Counted from the first letter of the stretch, positions 52,940 through 62,227 are shown. The stretch: DNA of 64,000 nt from an uncultured Prochlorococcus sp. (GCA_902525075.1 CABZFV010000004.1:32981-96980); one strand, 5' to 3'. Notes: a model not told the origin generated them from the sequence alone. Numbers and translations are program-made.

Positions 52940-54226
52940 ATGTATTCTGGTTTGACTGCAATGAAAAAAAAATCAGTTGCAGTAGTTATAATTTCCAATG
53001 GCCCTGGTGAATTAACCACATGGGTAAATCCTGTCATAGATGAGCTTAACAAAGTAAATAAATCACTATGTGATGACGATAAACAAGATTTTACTCTTAG
53101 GTTAGTCCTTGTTCCTTGCCCAAATGCCACTGGTAAAGAATTTTCAGTTGCAAATTCATGGAATAAATTCGAATTAATTACAAAATCCAAAAGTTTTTGG
53201 AAATTATTAATAAAGCCACATTCTTTTGCATATTGGCCAAAAAAAGGGGTGGTTATTTTCCTTGGTGGGGATCAATTTTGGAGCATTTTATTAGCTAAAA
53301 GATTAGGTTATTTAAATATCACATATGCTGAATGGGTTTCACGATGGCCTAAATGGACCAACGCGATAGCTGCTATGAATGTAAAAGTAAAAGAGTCAAT
53401 ACCTAAAAGATATAAATATAAATGTAAGGTCATTGGCGATTTGATGGCAGATATCAAATTTAATAGCGAAATATCATTAAGAAATAAAGAAAAACATCAT
53501 ATTGCATTGTTGCCTGGTTCTAAGAAAGCAAAGCTTTCTGTTGGAATTCCTTTCTTCTTAGAAGTTGCAGATCATATCGCTGAAGAAAATAAAAATATAA
53601 ATTTTATAATTCCCATTGCCCCAACTACTGATAAAAGTGAATATTTATTTTTTCAAAGCAATAAAAATCCAATTGCTAAATATTACTCATCAAAAATCAA
53701 AACAATTAAAAACTTTAAAGACTCTCGTTTTGATTATGTAATTGAAACATCAAAAAATACAAAGATTTATCTAATCAAGAAACATCCTTGCTATGAAATA
53801 TTAAAAGAATGTGATCTTGCAATTACAACTGTTGGAGCAAATACTGCAGAATTAGCAGCAATTAGTCTTCCAATGTTAGTAGTTCTGCCAACTCAACATT
53901 TAAATATGATGAATGCCTGGGATGGTATTTTTGGAGTGATTGGAAAAATTTCATTCATAAATAGATTCCTAACTTTTATAATCAAAAATTTCTATTTTAA
54001 AAAAAAGAAATTTTTTGCTTGGCCGAATATTAAAGCTAAAAGAATGATTGTCCCTGAAAGGATAGGTAATATTTCACCAATAAAAATTGCAAGAGAAGTA
54101 TTATTTCTTATTAAAAATAGAGATCAATTAAAAAGTATTAGAAAGAATCTACACAAAGAAAGAGGCGATAAAGGTGCTGCAAAAAAACTTGCTTCTATAA
54201 TTCTTAATTCAATAAAAAAACTTTAA
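52940..54226 (+). CDS. second LpxB-like glycosyltransferase-related protein
   Basis: A 428-residue protein of the LpxB-like superfamily. It shows VVIISNGPGELTTWVNPVID near the N-terminus, VIFLGGDQFWSILLAKRL, IALLPGSKKAKLSVGIPFFL in the middle and ITTVGANTAELAAISLPMLV with TQHLNMMNAWDGI in the C-terminal half. No membrane span is obvious; a basic F/K-rich stretch near 375-395 could touch the membrane. The ATG lies five bases after the tRNA; an internal ATG at 52961 (MKKKSVAV) is the more likely true start. The sugar substrate is unknown. Confidence 0.78.
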   Translation: MYSGLTAMKKKSVAVVIISNGPGELTTWVNPVIDELNKVNKSLCDDDKQDFTLRLVLVPCPNATGKEFSVANSWNKFELITKSKSFWKLLIKPHSFAYWPKKGVVIFLGGDQFWSILLAKRLGYLNITYAEWVSRWPKWTNAIAAMNVKVKESIPKRYKYKCKVIGDLMADIKFNSEISLRNKEKHHIALLPGSKKAKLSVGIPFFLEVADHIAEENKNINFIIPIAPTTDKSEYLFFQSNKNPIAKYYSSKIKTIKNFKDSRFDYVIETSKNTKIYLIKKHPCYEILKECDLAITTVGANTAELAAISLPMLVVLPTQHLNMMNAWDGIFGVIGKISFINRFLTFIIKNFYFKKKKFFAWPNIKAKRMIVPERIGNISPIKIAREVLFLIKNRDQLKSIRKNLHKERGDKGAAKKLASIILNSIKKL

Positions 54227-54229
54227 CAA

Positions 54230-55288
54230 TTACCAGGGGTCATCAATTTCAAACTTTTCTGACTTTTTATTATCTTGAACCAAATTTTGTTCATCTAGTG
54301 GTTCAATATCTAAAGTTTCAGTTGCATTTTGAATTGGTCTTTTCGAAGCTAAACTTGTAGTTGATTGTTTCTTTTGCTTAAGATCAATATTGTTTTTTTC
54401 ATTTACCTGATTAAGACTATTTTGATTCTCATTCTGATCAGAATAATCATTATCCATATATTGCTTTTTTCTGTTACTGATTTCCTCTGAAGAATCCTTT
54501 ATTTCAACATATTCAAGTTCATCTTCATATTCAAGTTCATCTTCATATTCTTCATAATCTTCTTGGTCAACAACCTCTTCGTATTCCTCGACCAAATTGT
54601 TTTGCTGTTCTAATTCCGAACCAGATAGTAACTGATTCTCAACAGGTACAAGATTTGCTGTGTATCCATTTGCTTCCCTTTCATCCCATGAAGAGCCCCC
54701 GACTCCAAGTTTCTCAAGTAGTCCACTACTTAGTTGCTTTAATTTCTCTTCAGCACCTTCATAAACAATAATCCTATCGGTACCACTACTTACAATTTCC
54801 TCAACAGGTATTTCCCAAGTACTTAAAACTCCCTCACCTAAAAGCGGAACGCCAACTGCACCCATAACAAGAGATATCAAATCCCCAGTCTCAATATCAA
54901 AAGAAAAGCCAAGAACTCTTCCTAAAAGTTGTCCAGATTCTGTGATCACCTGACAATTAATTACTTTCCCATATCTTTCTGGAGAAAAGCCTTCACTCAA
55001 AGAATCAAGGGAGTCAACTAATATGACATCTCCAACTTGCTTTATACTTTCTAAAGGCATCCATTTTGGCAACCCTGGTAGAAATCTTGTAAGTGGATTA
55101 TCTCTTAGTCCCAAAGCGACCACCTCTCTTCTATCGATATCAACAACAACTTCGCCAACAACGCCTAGTCGCCTCCCAGTATCAGTAGTTATAACTTGTG
55201 TTCCCATTAATTCTGACCTTAACCATAATCGTTCGCTAGGAACCGAGTTAGGTAGATTCTTATTAGCAGATGTGTTAGACAAGCTCAT
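54230..55288 (-). CDS. double PRC-barrel protein with acidic disordered tail
   Basis: A 352-residue protein. Residues 22-100 (RSELMGTQVITTDTGRRLGV, VALGLRDNPLTRF) and 105-185 (KVINCQVITESGQLLGRVLG) are two PRC-barrel domains, small beta-barrels that occur in the photosynthetic reaction-centre H subunit and in RimM. The C-terminal half is disordered and strongly acidic with an ELEYED repeat. It lies 45 bases downstream of smc on the same strand. The partner is unknown. Confidence 0.85.
   Translation of the reverse strand: MSLSNTSANKNLPNSVPSERLWLRSELMGTQVITTDTGRRLGVVGEVVVDIDRREVVALGLRDNPLTRFLPGLPKWMPLESIKQVGDVILVDSLDSLSEGFSPERYGKVINCQVITESGQLLGRVLGFSFDIETGDLISLVMGAVGVPLLGEGVLSTWEIPVEEIVSSGTDRIIVYEGAEEKLKQLSSGLLEKLGVGGSSWDEREANGYTANLVPVENQLLSGSELEQQNNLVEEYEEVVDQEDYEEYEDELEYEDELEYVEIKDSSEEISNRKKQYMDNDYSDQNENQNSLNQVNEKNNIDLKQKKQSTTSLASKRPIQNATETLDIEPLDEQNLVQDNKKSEKFEIDDPW
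54511..54546 (-). repeat. perfect 18-base tandem duplication inside the PRC-barrel gene
   Basis: Two adjacent identical 18-base units (ATTCAAGTTCATCTTCAT, at 54511-54528 and 54529-54546) add six codons each without changing frame. On the coding strand they give repeated YEDELE-type acidic hexapeptides in the disordered tail. A related, incomplete unit follows. Length variation among strains is likely. Confidence 0.85.
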
Positions 55289-55333
55289 AAATTTCTTTTT
55301 ATCATTCTGACGTATAAATTAAAAAAAGTGTGT

Positions 55334-58300
55334 TTATGCAGCATTTGGTAACCCAAGAACTTGAGTATTAGCCCCTCTTGCTTGCGCAACCCCAATTGTT
55401 CGTTCAGACGCACTAATCATAGGCCTTCTATGACTGACGACTATAAATTGAGCATTTGATGACTGATTCGAAATTAATTTTGACAACCTTTCAACATTAA
55501 TACCATCTAAAAAACTATCAACCTCATCTAATGCATAAAAAGGTGAAGGTTTATACTTTTGCAAAGCAAATAAAAAACTTAAAGCGGTTAACGATTTTTC
55601 ACCACCTGACATAGATGCTAATCTTCTGACATTTTTTCCCTTAGGATGAGCCACTAAAGTTAATCCTCCTTCTAAAGGAAAATTAGGATTTTCAAGTTGA
55701 AGGAATCCATCTCCATCAGATAAATTTGCAAAAATTTCTCTAAAATGCTTATCAACTTCTGTAAATGCTTGCATAAAAGCCTCCTGACGCATCGTAGATA
55801 CGGTTTCTATTCTCAGCAATAATTCAGATCTTTCATTAGATAGAATTTCTAATTTTTCTCGCAAACCATTTAATCTCTCAATTAATTCTTCTAGTTCATC
55901 AAGAGCCAACATATTAACAGGTTCTAAGCTTTGTAGTTTTACATTTATGATCGAAATTTCTGATTGCAAAGATTCAAGACTCTTCCCTTCATATTCTCCG
56001 AACTGCGGGGATGGATTAGGTAGATCTTTTTTATAATTTTCTAATTTTATTTTTTCACTCCTCATTTCTTCTTTAAGAGAATTCATATCCCTCTCAAGAT
56101 ATTCAAGCTTCAACAGATAGTTATTATATTCTTGCCTTTTATTTGAAATTGAAGAGTTTAATTGATCTCTTTTCCTTCTCAATAAACCTAAATCCCTCTC
56201 TAGAGAATTTTTTTGATTATCGAGATCTAAAAGCTCTTTTTTAAATTCATCTCTTTTTTCTATCCATTCACTATGAGCAATTGCGAGTTGTCTAATAGAT
56301 TCCTGCAAGTTTTTTTCTTGTAATAAAGTAATTTTTAATGAATTATTGATACGCTCTTTATCTAAAGCAAATTGATTCTTTTTATCTAGTAATGTATTTC
56401 TCTCCTTAATAAGTAATTCAAGTTTTTTATCAAGATTATTAAAATCGTCATTAAAAGCTATTAATGATGATTTTTGATTTTTTTCATAATTTGCCTTTTG
56501 AATGGTTTGTAGTTGATTAAACTTATCGTTATAAGGCTTCAATTCATTTTTTAAATGACCTAACTCGTTAACTAATAAATTATTAGCAGTACCAAGTTTA
56601 TTTAATCTCGATTTACAATCCTCAATTCTTTGCAAGACAACTTTAAGAGAATCTTGATTTACTTCAATTTCTTTATTAAATGAGGCACAATCCTCAATAA
56701 TTTGACTGCGGTTAGAATTTAATTTACTAAGTCTATTATTTTTTATTATCAAATCATTATTTGACTCTTTTAAAGCTTCTTCGATAACTAATAATCTTTC
56801 TTTTATAGGACTAGAATCATCAATATCATTATTAATTCCAAACCTATAAGCCAAATCTTTATTTAACTTGCTACCTCCTGTAATAGCTCCACTTGCTTCT
56901 AATAATTCACCACTTAAGGTAACCAACCTATTTTTTTGTGTAGATAACCTAGCTGAGGATAAGTCTGAAAAAACCAAAGTATCTCCAAAAACATATCGAA
57001 AAACATCTGAATAGACTTCATCAAAAGTAATTAAATTAATAGCTTTATCAATAAATCCATTCTCTCTGTTATTTTCAAATCTTGAAATTGCATAATTCTT
57101 TTTTTGACTTTTAATTCTATTTAAAGGTAAAAAAGTTAATCTTCCCGCTTTCTTCTTTTTAAGAATTTCAATTGCTTTAGCAGCAATATGATCATTATCA
57201 ACAACAATTTGTCCTAACCTATTTCCAGCAGCAATTTCTAATGCATATCTATTTTTCTCACTGACCTCTCCAAGTTGAGCTACATAACCATGTATACCCT
57301 CTAACCCTGCCTCTAAGAGAATTCTGAGGGCATATGAACCTCTAGATTCGTTTAAAGCTTCCTTCCTGCTTTCCAATCTAGATAAATCCTTTTCAAGCCT
57401 TAATTGCTCGTTATTTAGCCTTGATTTAGTTTTAATTAATAAATCGATTTCATTTTTTAAAGAATTAATTTCTGCGCTGTTACTTGCCAAGTTTTTATTC
57501 TTTGTATCGGATATCTCTTTTTTGCTTTGATTTCCCTGAAAAAGTTTCTGCTTTTCTAAGTCTAAGGATTCGATCTGTGACAATATCTCATCTTTTTGTA
57601 TATTATTTTGGATAGTTTCTTCTTCAATTTTCCTTTTTTTTATTTCCAAAGGATTAATTTGATTTTTTATACTTTCAAGCTCAGTATTTAATTTGATACT
57701 TTGTTTTGAGAATTCTCCAGATTCTCCAGCCGCATCAGAAAGTTTTTTTCTGGATAGTTTGTGTTTTGAAGTGAGATCATCAATTTGCAAGTTCAATTGA
57801 TTTAAAAAATTATCATCGAAATTTTCTTTTCTCATCTTTTCTGACTCAATATTTCTTTTAGAAATTGCAATTTCATCTCTCTGCTTTTGTAATTTAATAC
57901 CTTCTTCTTTATTCAGACTTGATATCCTATCAAGTTCTCTCAAGCTAGAATTAATACTTCCAATATCAGAATTCACTTTAATCAATTTATCCTCGCCTTT
58001 CTCCTTAAGCTCATCAACAAGTATTTTCAAAGCATCTTCTAAGACTAATATTTCTTTACTAATAGATTCTTTTTGTTTATTAAATAAAATTTTATTTTTT
58101 TCAATTTCACTTTCTTTTCTTTCTATAGATTCAACATGTTTAACCTGTTTTTCAAAAATAAGAACTTTCTCTAATTCCTTTATTTGTAATAGTTTTGCCT
58201 TTAACTCTTTATATCGCTTTGCTTTTTCACATTCTTTTTCAAGCTTATTTTTACTAGATTGCAATTCATTTTCTAAAATTTCACATCTTTCTTGTCTTTC

Positions 58301-58924
58301 GAAAACATCATTTAATTTTGCATTAGTTTGTTCTATTCTTGTATCAAAAAGTGCGACTCCTGCTAATTCATCAATAAGATTTCTCCTCTCCTTATTATTC
58401 ATTGATACTATTCTTGTTACATCACCCTGCATAACAACATTACTGCCCTCAGGATCAACACTAATATCTCTTAATATTCTTTGTATCTGTTGCAAGGTAC
58501 ATTGTTTGCCATCAGAAGTATAAGTAGAAGCATAAGAACCACCTGGCATAAGCCTTAATTTTCTAGAAACTACCCATTCTTTTTGACCTTTATTAAGGGA
58601 AATTTCTTCTTCTTCTAGTTCCAAAGGCGGAAGGTCCTCTCTGGGAGACCAATCTTGAATATTAAATTTTACTGATACAGATGTTTCTGATGACTTACCC
58701 TCTTTAACTTTGGAGTTATTTATTAGATCTGGTAATCTTTCAGCTCTCATCCCTCTACTGTTAGCTAGACCTAAACAGAATAAAATTCCATCTAAAATGT
58801 TACTTTTCCCTGAACCGTTAGGGCCTGTAACCACTGTAAAACCTTCTTCAAGAGGAATTTTTACTTTTCCCCCAAAAGATTTAAAATTTTCAAACTCGAC
58901 CTGATTGATATGTACCAATCTCAA
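55334..58924 (-). CDS. smc: chromosome segregation/condensation ATPase SMC
   Basis: A 1196-residue SMC protein: head with Walker A GPNGSGKSNILDG (34-46), long coiled coils (about 170-510 and 680-1020) flanking a hinge (about 520-670, ILLEAGLEGIHGYVAQLGEV), and the C-terminal signature LASMSGGEKSLTALSFLFAL with Walker B FYALDEVDSFLD. It organises the chromosome with ScpAB, which are not in the window. The N-terminus has only TTG candidates, at 58924 (MRLVHINQVEF) and 58918 (MVHINQ); I keep the longer form. Confidence 0.96.
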   Translation of the reverse strand: MRLVHINQVEFENFKSFGGKVKIPLEEGFTVVTGPNGSGKSNILDGILFCLGLANSRGMRAERLPDLINNSKVKEGKSSETSVSVKFNIQDWSPREDLPPLELEEEEISLNKGQKEWVVSRKLRLMPGGSYASTYTSDGKQCTLQQIQRILRDISVDPEGSNVVMQGDVTRIVSMNNKERRNLIDELAGVALFDTRIEQTNAKLNDVFERQERCEILENELQSSKNKLEKECEKAKRYKELKAKLLQIKELEKVLIFEKQVKHVESIERKESEIEKNKILFNKQKESISKEILVLEDALKILVDELKEKGEDKLIKVNSDIGSINSSLRELDRISSLNKEEGIKLQKQRDEIAISKRNIESEKMRKENFDDNFLNQLNLQIDDLTSKHKLSRKKLSDAAGESGEFSKQSIKLNTELESIKNQINPLEIKKRKIEEETIQNNIQKDEILSQIESLDLEKQKLFQGNQSKKEISDTKNKNLASNSAEINSLKNEIDLLIKTKSRLNNEQLRLEKDLSRLESRKEALNESRGSYALRILLEAGLEGIHGYVAQLGEVSEKNRYALEIAAGNRLGQIVVDNDHIAAKAIEILKKKKAGRLTFLPLNRIKSQKKNYAISRFENNRENGFIDKAINLITFDEVYSDVFRYVFGDTLVFSDLSSARLSTQKNRLVTLSGELLEASGAITGGSKLNKDLAYRFGINNDIDDSSPIKERLLVIEEALKESNNDLIIKNNRLSKLNSNRSQIIEDCASFNKEIEVNQDSLKVVLQRIEDCKSRLNKLGTANNLLVNELGHLKNELKPYNDKFNQLQTIQKANYEKNQKSSLIAFNDDFNNLDKKLELLIKERNTLLDKKNQFALDKERINNSLKITLLQEKNLQESIRQLAIAHSEWIEKRDEFKKELLDLDNQKNSLERDLGLLRRKRDQLNSSISNKRQEYNNYLLKLEYLERDMNSLKEEMRSEKIKLENYKKDLPNPSPQFGEYEGKSLESLQSEISIINVKLQSLEPVNMLALDELEELIERLNGLREKLEILSNERSELLLRIETVSTMRQEAFMQAFTEVDKHFREIFANLSDGDGFLQLENPNFPLEGGLTLVAHPKGKNVRRLASMSGGEKSLTALSFLFALQKYKPSPFYALDEVDSFLDGINVERLSKLISNQSSNAQFIVVSHRRPMISASERTIGVAQARGANTQVLGLPNAA

Positions 58925-59000
58925 GTCTCAATAGCTAAATAAGAATAACTAATTTGCAAAAATTCTCAATAGAAATATTACGTTTATTTATAAATGAATA

Positions 59001-59363
59001 TTAATAATTTCTGCTCAATCTACAAGAATTACCCGAAATTTCAAACAAACCAGAAAGAAGTTCACCATCCAAAATGAATCGATAATATTCAGAGTCCAAT
59101 TTATCAGAAATATTTTTAAATATTCCATGATCAATTCTTTTTACAAACCCTCTATTATCAGAAAGTTCATGTTCTATCCTGGAAAGCCATAATAGTCTAT
59201 GATTTGGCTGCTTAGAAATTTCTATAGAAGCTTGATTTAATAAAGGTAGTTTTAAAAATTTCCAAGTTAAACAATCTATCCCATTTTCAACAAGAAAATC
59301 ATAATGAATATCTATAGCTTTAGCAGAATAAACTTTATGTTCAAGCAAAACCCATTTATTCAT
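59001..59363 (-). CDS. small LigD phosphoesterase-like protein, 120 aa
   Basis: A soluble protein starting NKWVLLEHKVYSAKAIDIHY, with HYDFLVENGIDCLTWKF close behind. The EH...HYDF.(L)E.G...(S/T)W arrangement recalls the N-terminal phosphoesterase domain associated with DNA ligase D, but the second half (DNRGFVKRIDHGIF) fits poorly and several expected residues are missing. Treat the relation as a hypothesis. It lies 76 bases upstream of smc, in the same direction. Confidence 0.5.
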   Translation of the reverse strand: MNKWVLLEHKVYSAKAIDIHYDFLVENGIDCLTWKFLKLPLLNQASIEISKQPNHRLLWLSRIEHELSDNRGFVKRIDHGIFKNISDKLDSEYYRFILDGELLSGLFEISGNSCRLSRNY

Positions 59364-59445
59364 TATCTAGTTGATAAATAAATCGAATCTATTTTCAAAA
59401 CAAAGTTGAGTAAAAATATATTTTCTAAAAGATGTTTCCTGTTAT

Positions 59446-59601
59446 TTAATTACTTGCATCAGGAACAAATCTTAAAGCAATGAATAGCAAACTTCCAGCT
59501 CCAGCGATAGCTGCAGCTACTAATCCAAAATCCGTAGGGATTGTACGAGATGCAAAAAGTAATGATGCGAATGTAATATCCATGATGAAATTTAAACTCA
59601 T
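59446..59601 (-). CDS. 51-residue single-span membrane protein
   Basis: A short ORF beginning MSLNFIMDITFASLLFASRT, with a hydrophobic helix rich in Gly and Ala (FGLVAAAIAGAGSLLFIALR) and ending in a PDASN tail. An internal ATG at 59583 gives a 45-residue form. Its size and helix are like small photosystem subunits, but it does not match PsaM, PsbM or Psb30 as I remember them. No name is given. Confidence 0.55.
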   Translation of the reverse strand: MSLNFIMDITFASLLFASRTIPTDFGLVAAAIAGAGSLLFIALRFVPDASN

Positions 59602-59771
59602 TTAATAATTTCAGTAATAGCTTAACAAAACCTTCTTACAGAACAGAGTAGATGAATAAAATGTAAATAAACTTTTATATGTTTTTATTCTATATAAATC
59701 GCACAATTCTTTAGATAAGGGTTCCAAATTAAGAAAATAGGGTCTAATCTTAAAATAAATAAGTTTGAATA

Positions 59772-60233
59772 ATGGAGACTTACCATCCTCCCAAAGAAGT
59801 AGAAGAAAAAGAAGATAAATCTGATCTTCCTGAAAAAGAAGTTATCTTGGAAAAATGGTTACTTGAAAAAATTGATAGTTTAATACCTTTAATAAAAGAA
59901 AAATGGCCTAACATTGCACAACAAACCCTTGAAGCCACAAAAGGGAGTATTGATGATTTAGTTGAAGTAATAGCTAGCCATAGTGGAACCTCAGCAATTG
60001 GAATAAAAAGCCAACTATTTGAAATCATTGATACAATAAGAGAAAACAATTGGGAAATATCAGAAAAAATTGAGCCAATTGAAAGTCAATTAGAAGAATT
60101 ATTAGAAGAGCTTAACAATACACTTAGACCAAAAATAGAAAGTCCAATAAGAAAAAAACCACTATTATCTATTGCTATTGCAGCTGGTATTGGTTTACTA
60201 ATAGGAAGTCTCCTAAACAGTGGCAGAAAATAA
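59772..60233 (+). CDS. YqjD/ElaB (DUF883)-like membrane-anchored protein
   Basis: A 153-residue protein with an acidic, helical cytoplasmic region (EKWLLEKIDSLIPLIKEKWP, later EPIESQLEELLEELNNTL) and one C-terminal membrane anchor (KPLLSIAIAAGIGLLIGSLL) followed by NSGRK. The anchor pattern is that of DUF883 proteins, which in E. coli attach ribosomes or other partners to the membrane. It is followed after one base by a YqjE-like gene, the same pairing as yqjD-yqjE. Confidence 0.6.
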   Translation: METYHPPKEVEEKEDKSDLPEKEVILEKWLLEKIDSLIPLIKEKWPNIAQQTLEATKGSIDDLVEVIASHSGTSAIGIKSQLFEIIDTIRENNWEISEKIEPIESQLEELLEELNNTLRPKIESPIRKKPLLSIAIAAGIGLLIGSLLNSGRK

Positions 60234-60234
60234 T

Positions 60235-60621
60235 ATGGAAAAACCAAAAAATAAAAACTTTGCAAATACAGCCTCCAGAATTTCGGCTATCGCAAGTTCA
60301 GTGATGGATTTGCATGTCAGAATAGCTCTTCAAGAAGTAGATAGAGAAAAAAGAAGATTAATTAGTGGTGGAATATTTTTGGCAATTGGTAGCACATTAT
60401 TATTATTAGTACTAATTTGCATCCATATTATTTTTTATCTTTTTCTAGCGAAATATAATAACTGGAATATTGAATATAATCTATTACTCATAATATTTAT
60501 CGATTTATTTTTTGCAGGCCTAAGTTTGAAGCTTGGAGGAAAATTAGCCAAAGGACCATATCTTCCTCAAACATTAGAGGGTTTAGGCAAGACAACAAAG
60601 GCCGTTTTAGGCAAAAAATAA
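60235..60621 (+). CDS. YqjE/holin-X-like membrane protein
   Basis: A 128-residue protein with an amphipathic head (TASRISAIASSVMDLHVRIALQE) and two spans (GGIFLAIGSTLLLLVLICIH, LLLIIFIDLFFAGLSLKLG), matching the YqjE/phage-holin-like family. The tail is basic (TTKAVLGKK). I use ATG 60235, one base after the upstream stop; a GTG at 60220 would overlap the YqjD-like gene. No phage context, so lysis function is not implied. Confidence 0.7.
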   Translation: MEKPKNKNFANTASRISAIASSVMDLHVRIALQEVDREKRRLISGGIFLAIGSTLLLLVLICIHIIFYLFLAKYNNWNIEYNLLLIIFIDLFFAGLSLKLGGKLAKGPYLPQTLEGLGKTTKAVLGKK

Positions 60622-60622
60622 T

Positions 60623-61747
60623 TTACCTAATTAAATACTTTATCCATCTACAATCTATCCCCCCATTACTAACAGGAATTTTCAATGAAGATTTCATCTT
60701 CAAATATTTTGTTAGTTTTGGATTTCCACTTAGCAGCCAAAATTCCCAACCTGAAAAATTATTCTTTAGGAAGATTCCCATTTGTTCATATAAACAAATC
60801 AATTCATTTTCATCGCCTAATTTTTTGCCGTATGGAGGATTACATATGATTATCCCAGGTGTGCAACTTAATTTGAGTGCTAAAAAATCATTATTTATAA
60901 GCTCAATATAATTTTCGAGTCCTGCTAATGATATGTTTACATTCGCCTGCTCAAAAACCTTTGTATTAATTTCACACCCTATTATTGTTGGTAATTTTTC
61001 ATAATTTATAATTTTATTTTTTGCCTTATTTTTTTCATTAAGATAAATATCTTTCCTAAAGTCCAACCAATTCTCAAAAAGATATTCTTGATCAATATTT
61101 ATGGGAACTCCAAGGAATTGGTTGACTGCCTCAATTAAAAAAGTTCCCGAGCCACACATAAAATCTATTAATGGAACTTTGCCATTCCATTGAGTCATAT
61201 TTATCAATCCAGAAGCTAAATTTTCTTTTAATGGAGCATTTCCAATTGCAGGTCTATAGCCTCTTTTGTGTAAGCTTTCTACGCTGCTTTGAAGACTGAG
61301 AATTGCTTTATTATTATTTAAATGCAGATGAATTATAAAATCAGGATTATCTAAAGAAACATTTGATCTTTTCTTCCAAACTGCCTGTTGCAAATCAGTT
61401 ATAGAATTTTTTACTTCAAGAGCAGTGAAATGAGTATGACTTAAAGAAGATGTTCTTCCAGTTACTTGAACATTAAACGTTTTATCAAAGTGCAACCAAT
61501 TTAACCAATCAAATGAATCTCTTACCCCCGCATATAAAGATTGCTTGTCATAGCAATTAAAACTTGCAATTTCTCTATAAAAACGAAAAGCTAATCTGGA
61601 ATAGAAATGAACTCTATAAAAAGTTTCAAAATCACATTCAAAATTAATAAATCTCTTATACGTATTAATATTAAAGCCGCCTAAATTTGAAATTTCTTCT
61701 GCCAAAGATTTCTCTAGTCCCTCCGGAGATGATGCCACTACATTCAT
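60623..61747 (-). CDS. 23S rRNA methyltransferase of the RlmL/RlmKL-N type (COG0116)
   Basis: A 374-residue SAM-dependent RNA methyltransferase. A THUMP-like RNA-binding N-terminal half (RVHFYSRLAFRFYREIASF, DKTFNVQVTGRTSSLSHTHF) is followed by a Rossmann methyltransferase with PLIDFMCGSGTFLIEAVNQF (SAM site) and IIICNPPYGKKLGDE (catalytic NPPY, near residue 303). Plain NPPY enzymes of this group make m2G in 23S rRNA; the K-domain of RlmKL is absent. It converges on the YqjE gene with a one-base gap. Confidence 0.88.
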   Translation of the reverse strand: MNVVASSPEGLEKSLAEEISNLGGFNINTYKRFINFECDFETFYRVHFYSRLAFRFYREIASFNCYDKQSLYAGVRDSFDWLNWLHFDKTFNVQVTGRTSSLSHTHFTALEVKNSITDLQQAVWKKRSNVSLDNPDFIIHLHLNNNKAILSLQSSVESLHKRGYRPAIGNAPLKENLASGLINMTQWNGKVPLIDFMCGSGTFLIEAVNQFLGVPINIDQEYLFENWLDFRKDIYLNEKNKAKNKIINYEKLPTIIGCEINTKVFEQANVNISLAGLENYIELINNDFLALKLSCTPGIIICNPPYGKKLGDENELICLYEQMGIFLKNNFSGWEFWLLSGNPKLTKYLKMKSSLKIPVSNGGIDCRWIKYLIR

Positions 61748-61807
61748 ATACGATAAAACTTAGTAAAAAAACTATTCAATAACCATTTTGCCTGTCAGAA
61801 TATAAAT

Positions 61808-62089
61808 GTCCAATTGGACTAGGTGATCTCAACCGATGTTTCGGACAGCGGTTCGATTCCGCTCAACTCCACTATTTGGGGTTGTAATGGTTTCGACGGG
61901 GCATAAGGAAGGTGACTGAAGCCGGCTCGGTTAGAGCAAAAACACAAATGCTAACAAAATCGTTAGTTTCTCCCGTCAAACAGCACCAGTTGCTGCTTGA
62001 TATTAAAGGAGATGGGGTTATATCAGCCTTATCAACCAAATGATACGAGGAGTCTGGAAGGACTCCACTTTTTAAAATAACTAAAAAGT
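61808..62089 (+). ncRNA. ssrA: circularly permuted (two-piece) tmRNA
   Basis: The acceptor half comes first: T arm AGCGG-TTCGATT-CCGCT and acceptor strand CAACTCC with discriminator A at 61871. Six bases (61872-61877) separate it from the 5' half, which starts GGGGTTG at 61878, pairs with that acceptor strand, and continues with TAATGGTTTCGACGGGGCA. The resume codon GCT at 61950 opens ANKIVSFSRQTAPVAA, with stop TGA at 61998-62000. Ribosome rescue is thus made from two RNAs. The outer limits (61808 and 62089) are my estimate from the palindrome GTCCAATTGGAC and the last hairpin. Confidence 0.93.
62049..62089 (+). terminator. two adjacent hairpins ending the tmRNA coding piece
   Basis: GGAGTC (62049-62054) and GACTCC (62061-62066) form a 6-base stem, followed directly by ACTTTTTA (62067-62074) and TAAAAAGT (62082-62089), an 8-base stem that also carries the T run. 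The first could be part of the tmRNA fold; with the T run it also reads as an intrinsic terminator. Confidence 0.4.
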
Positions 62090-62227
62090 TGTAATAGATA
62101 ATTTATTAGTGTGTAAATATTGCTGCAAATGCTTGTATTAAAAAGAATTTTTTTAATTTTATAAGTATAAATACTGAAAAGATAAGTTTTAAATTAATTT
62201 ATCTTATTAAAAATCGAATCATGCAAA

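Noticed and set aside
52816..53190. Minus-strand frame across the tRNA-Leu and the second LpxB-like gene
   Set aside because: It covers a clear tRNA and runs antisense to a conserved protein; its translation has no recognisable domain.
60235..60621. Prophage holin
   Set aside because: The protein matches the YqjE group that accompanies YqjD-like proteins; no phage genes are near.
62179..62205. AAGATAA/TTATCTT inverted repeat after the tmRNA
   Set aside because: A 7-base AT-only stem with a 13-base loop is expected by chance in DNA this AT-rich.
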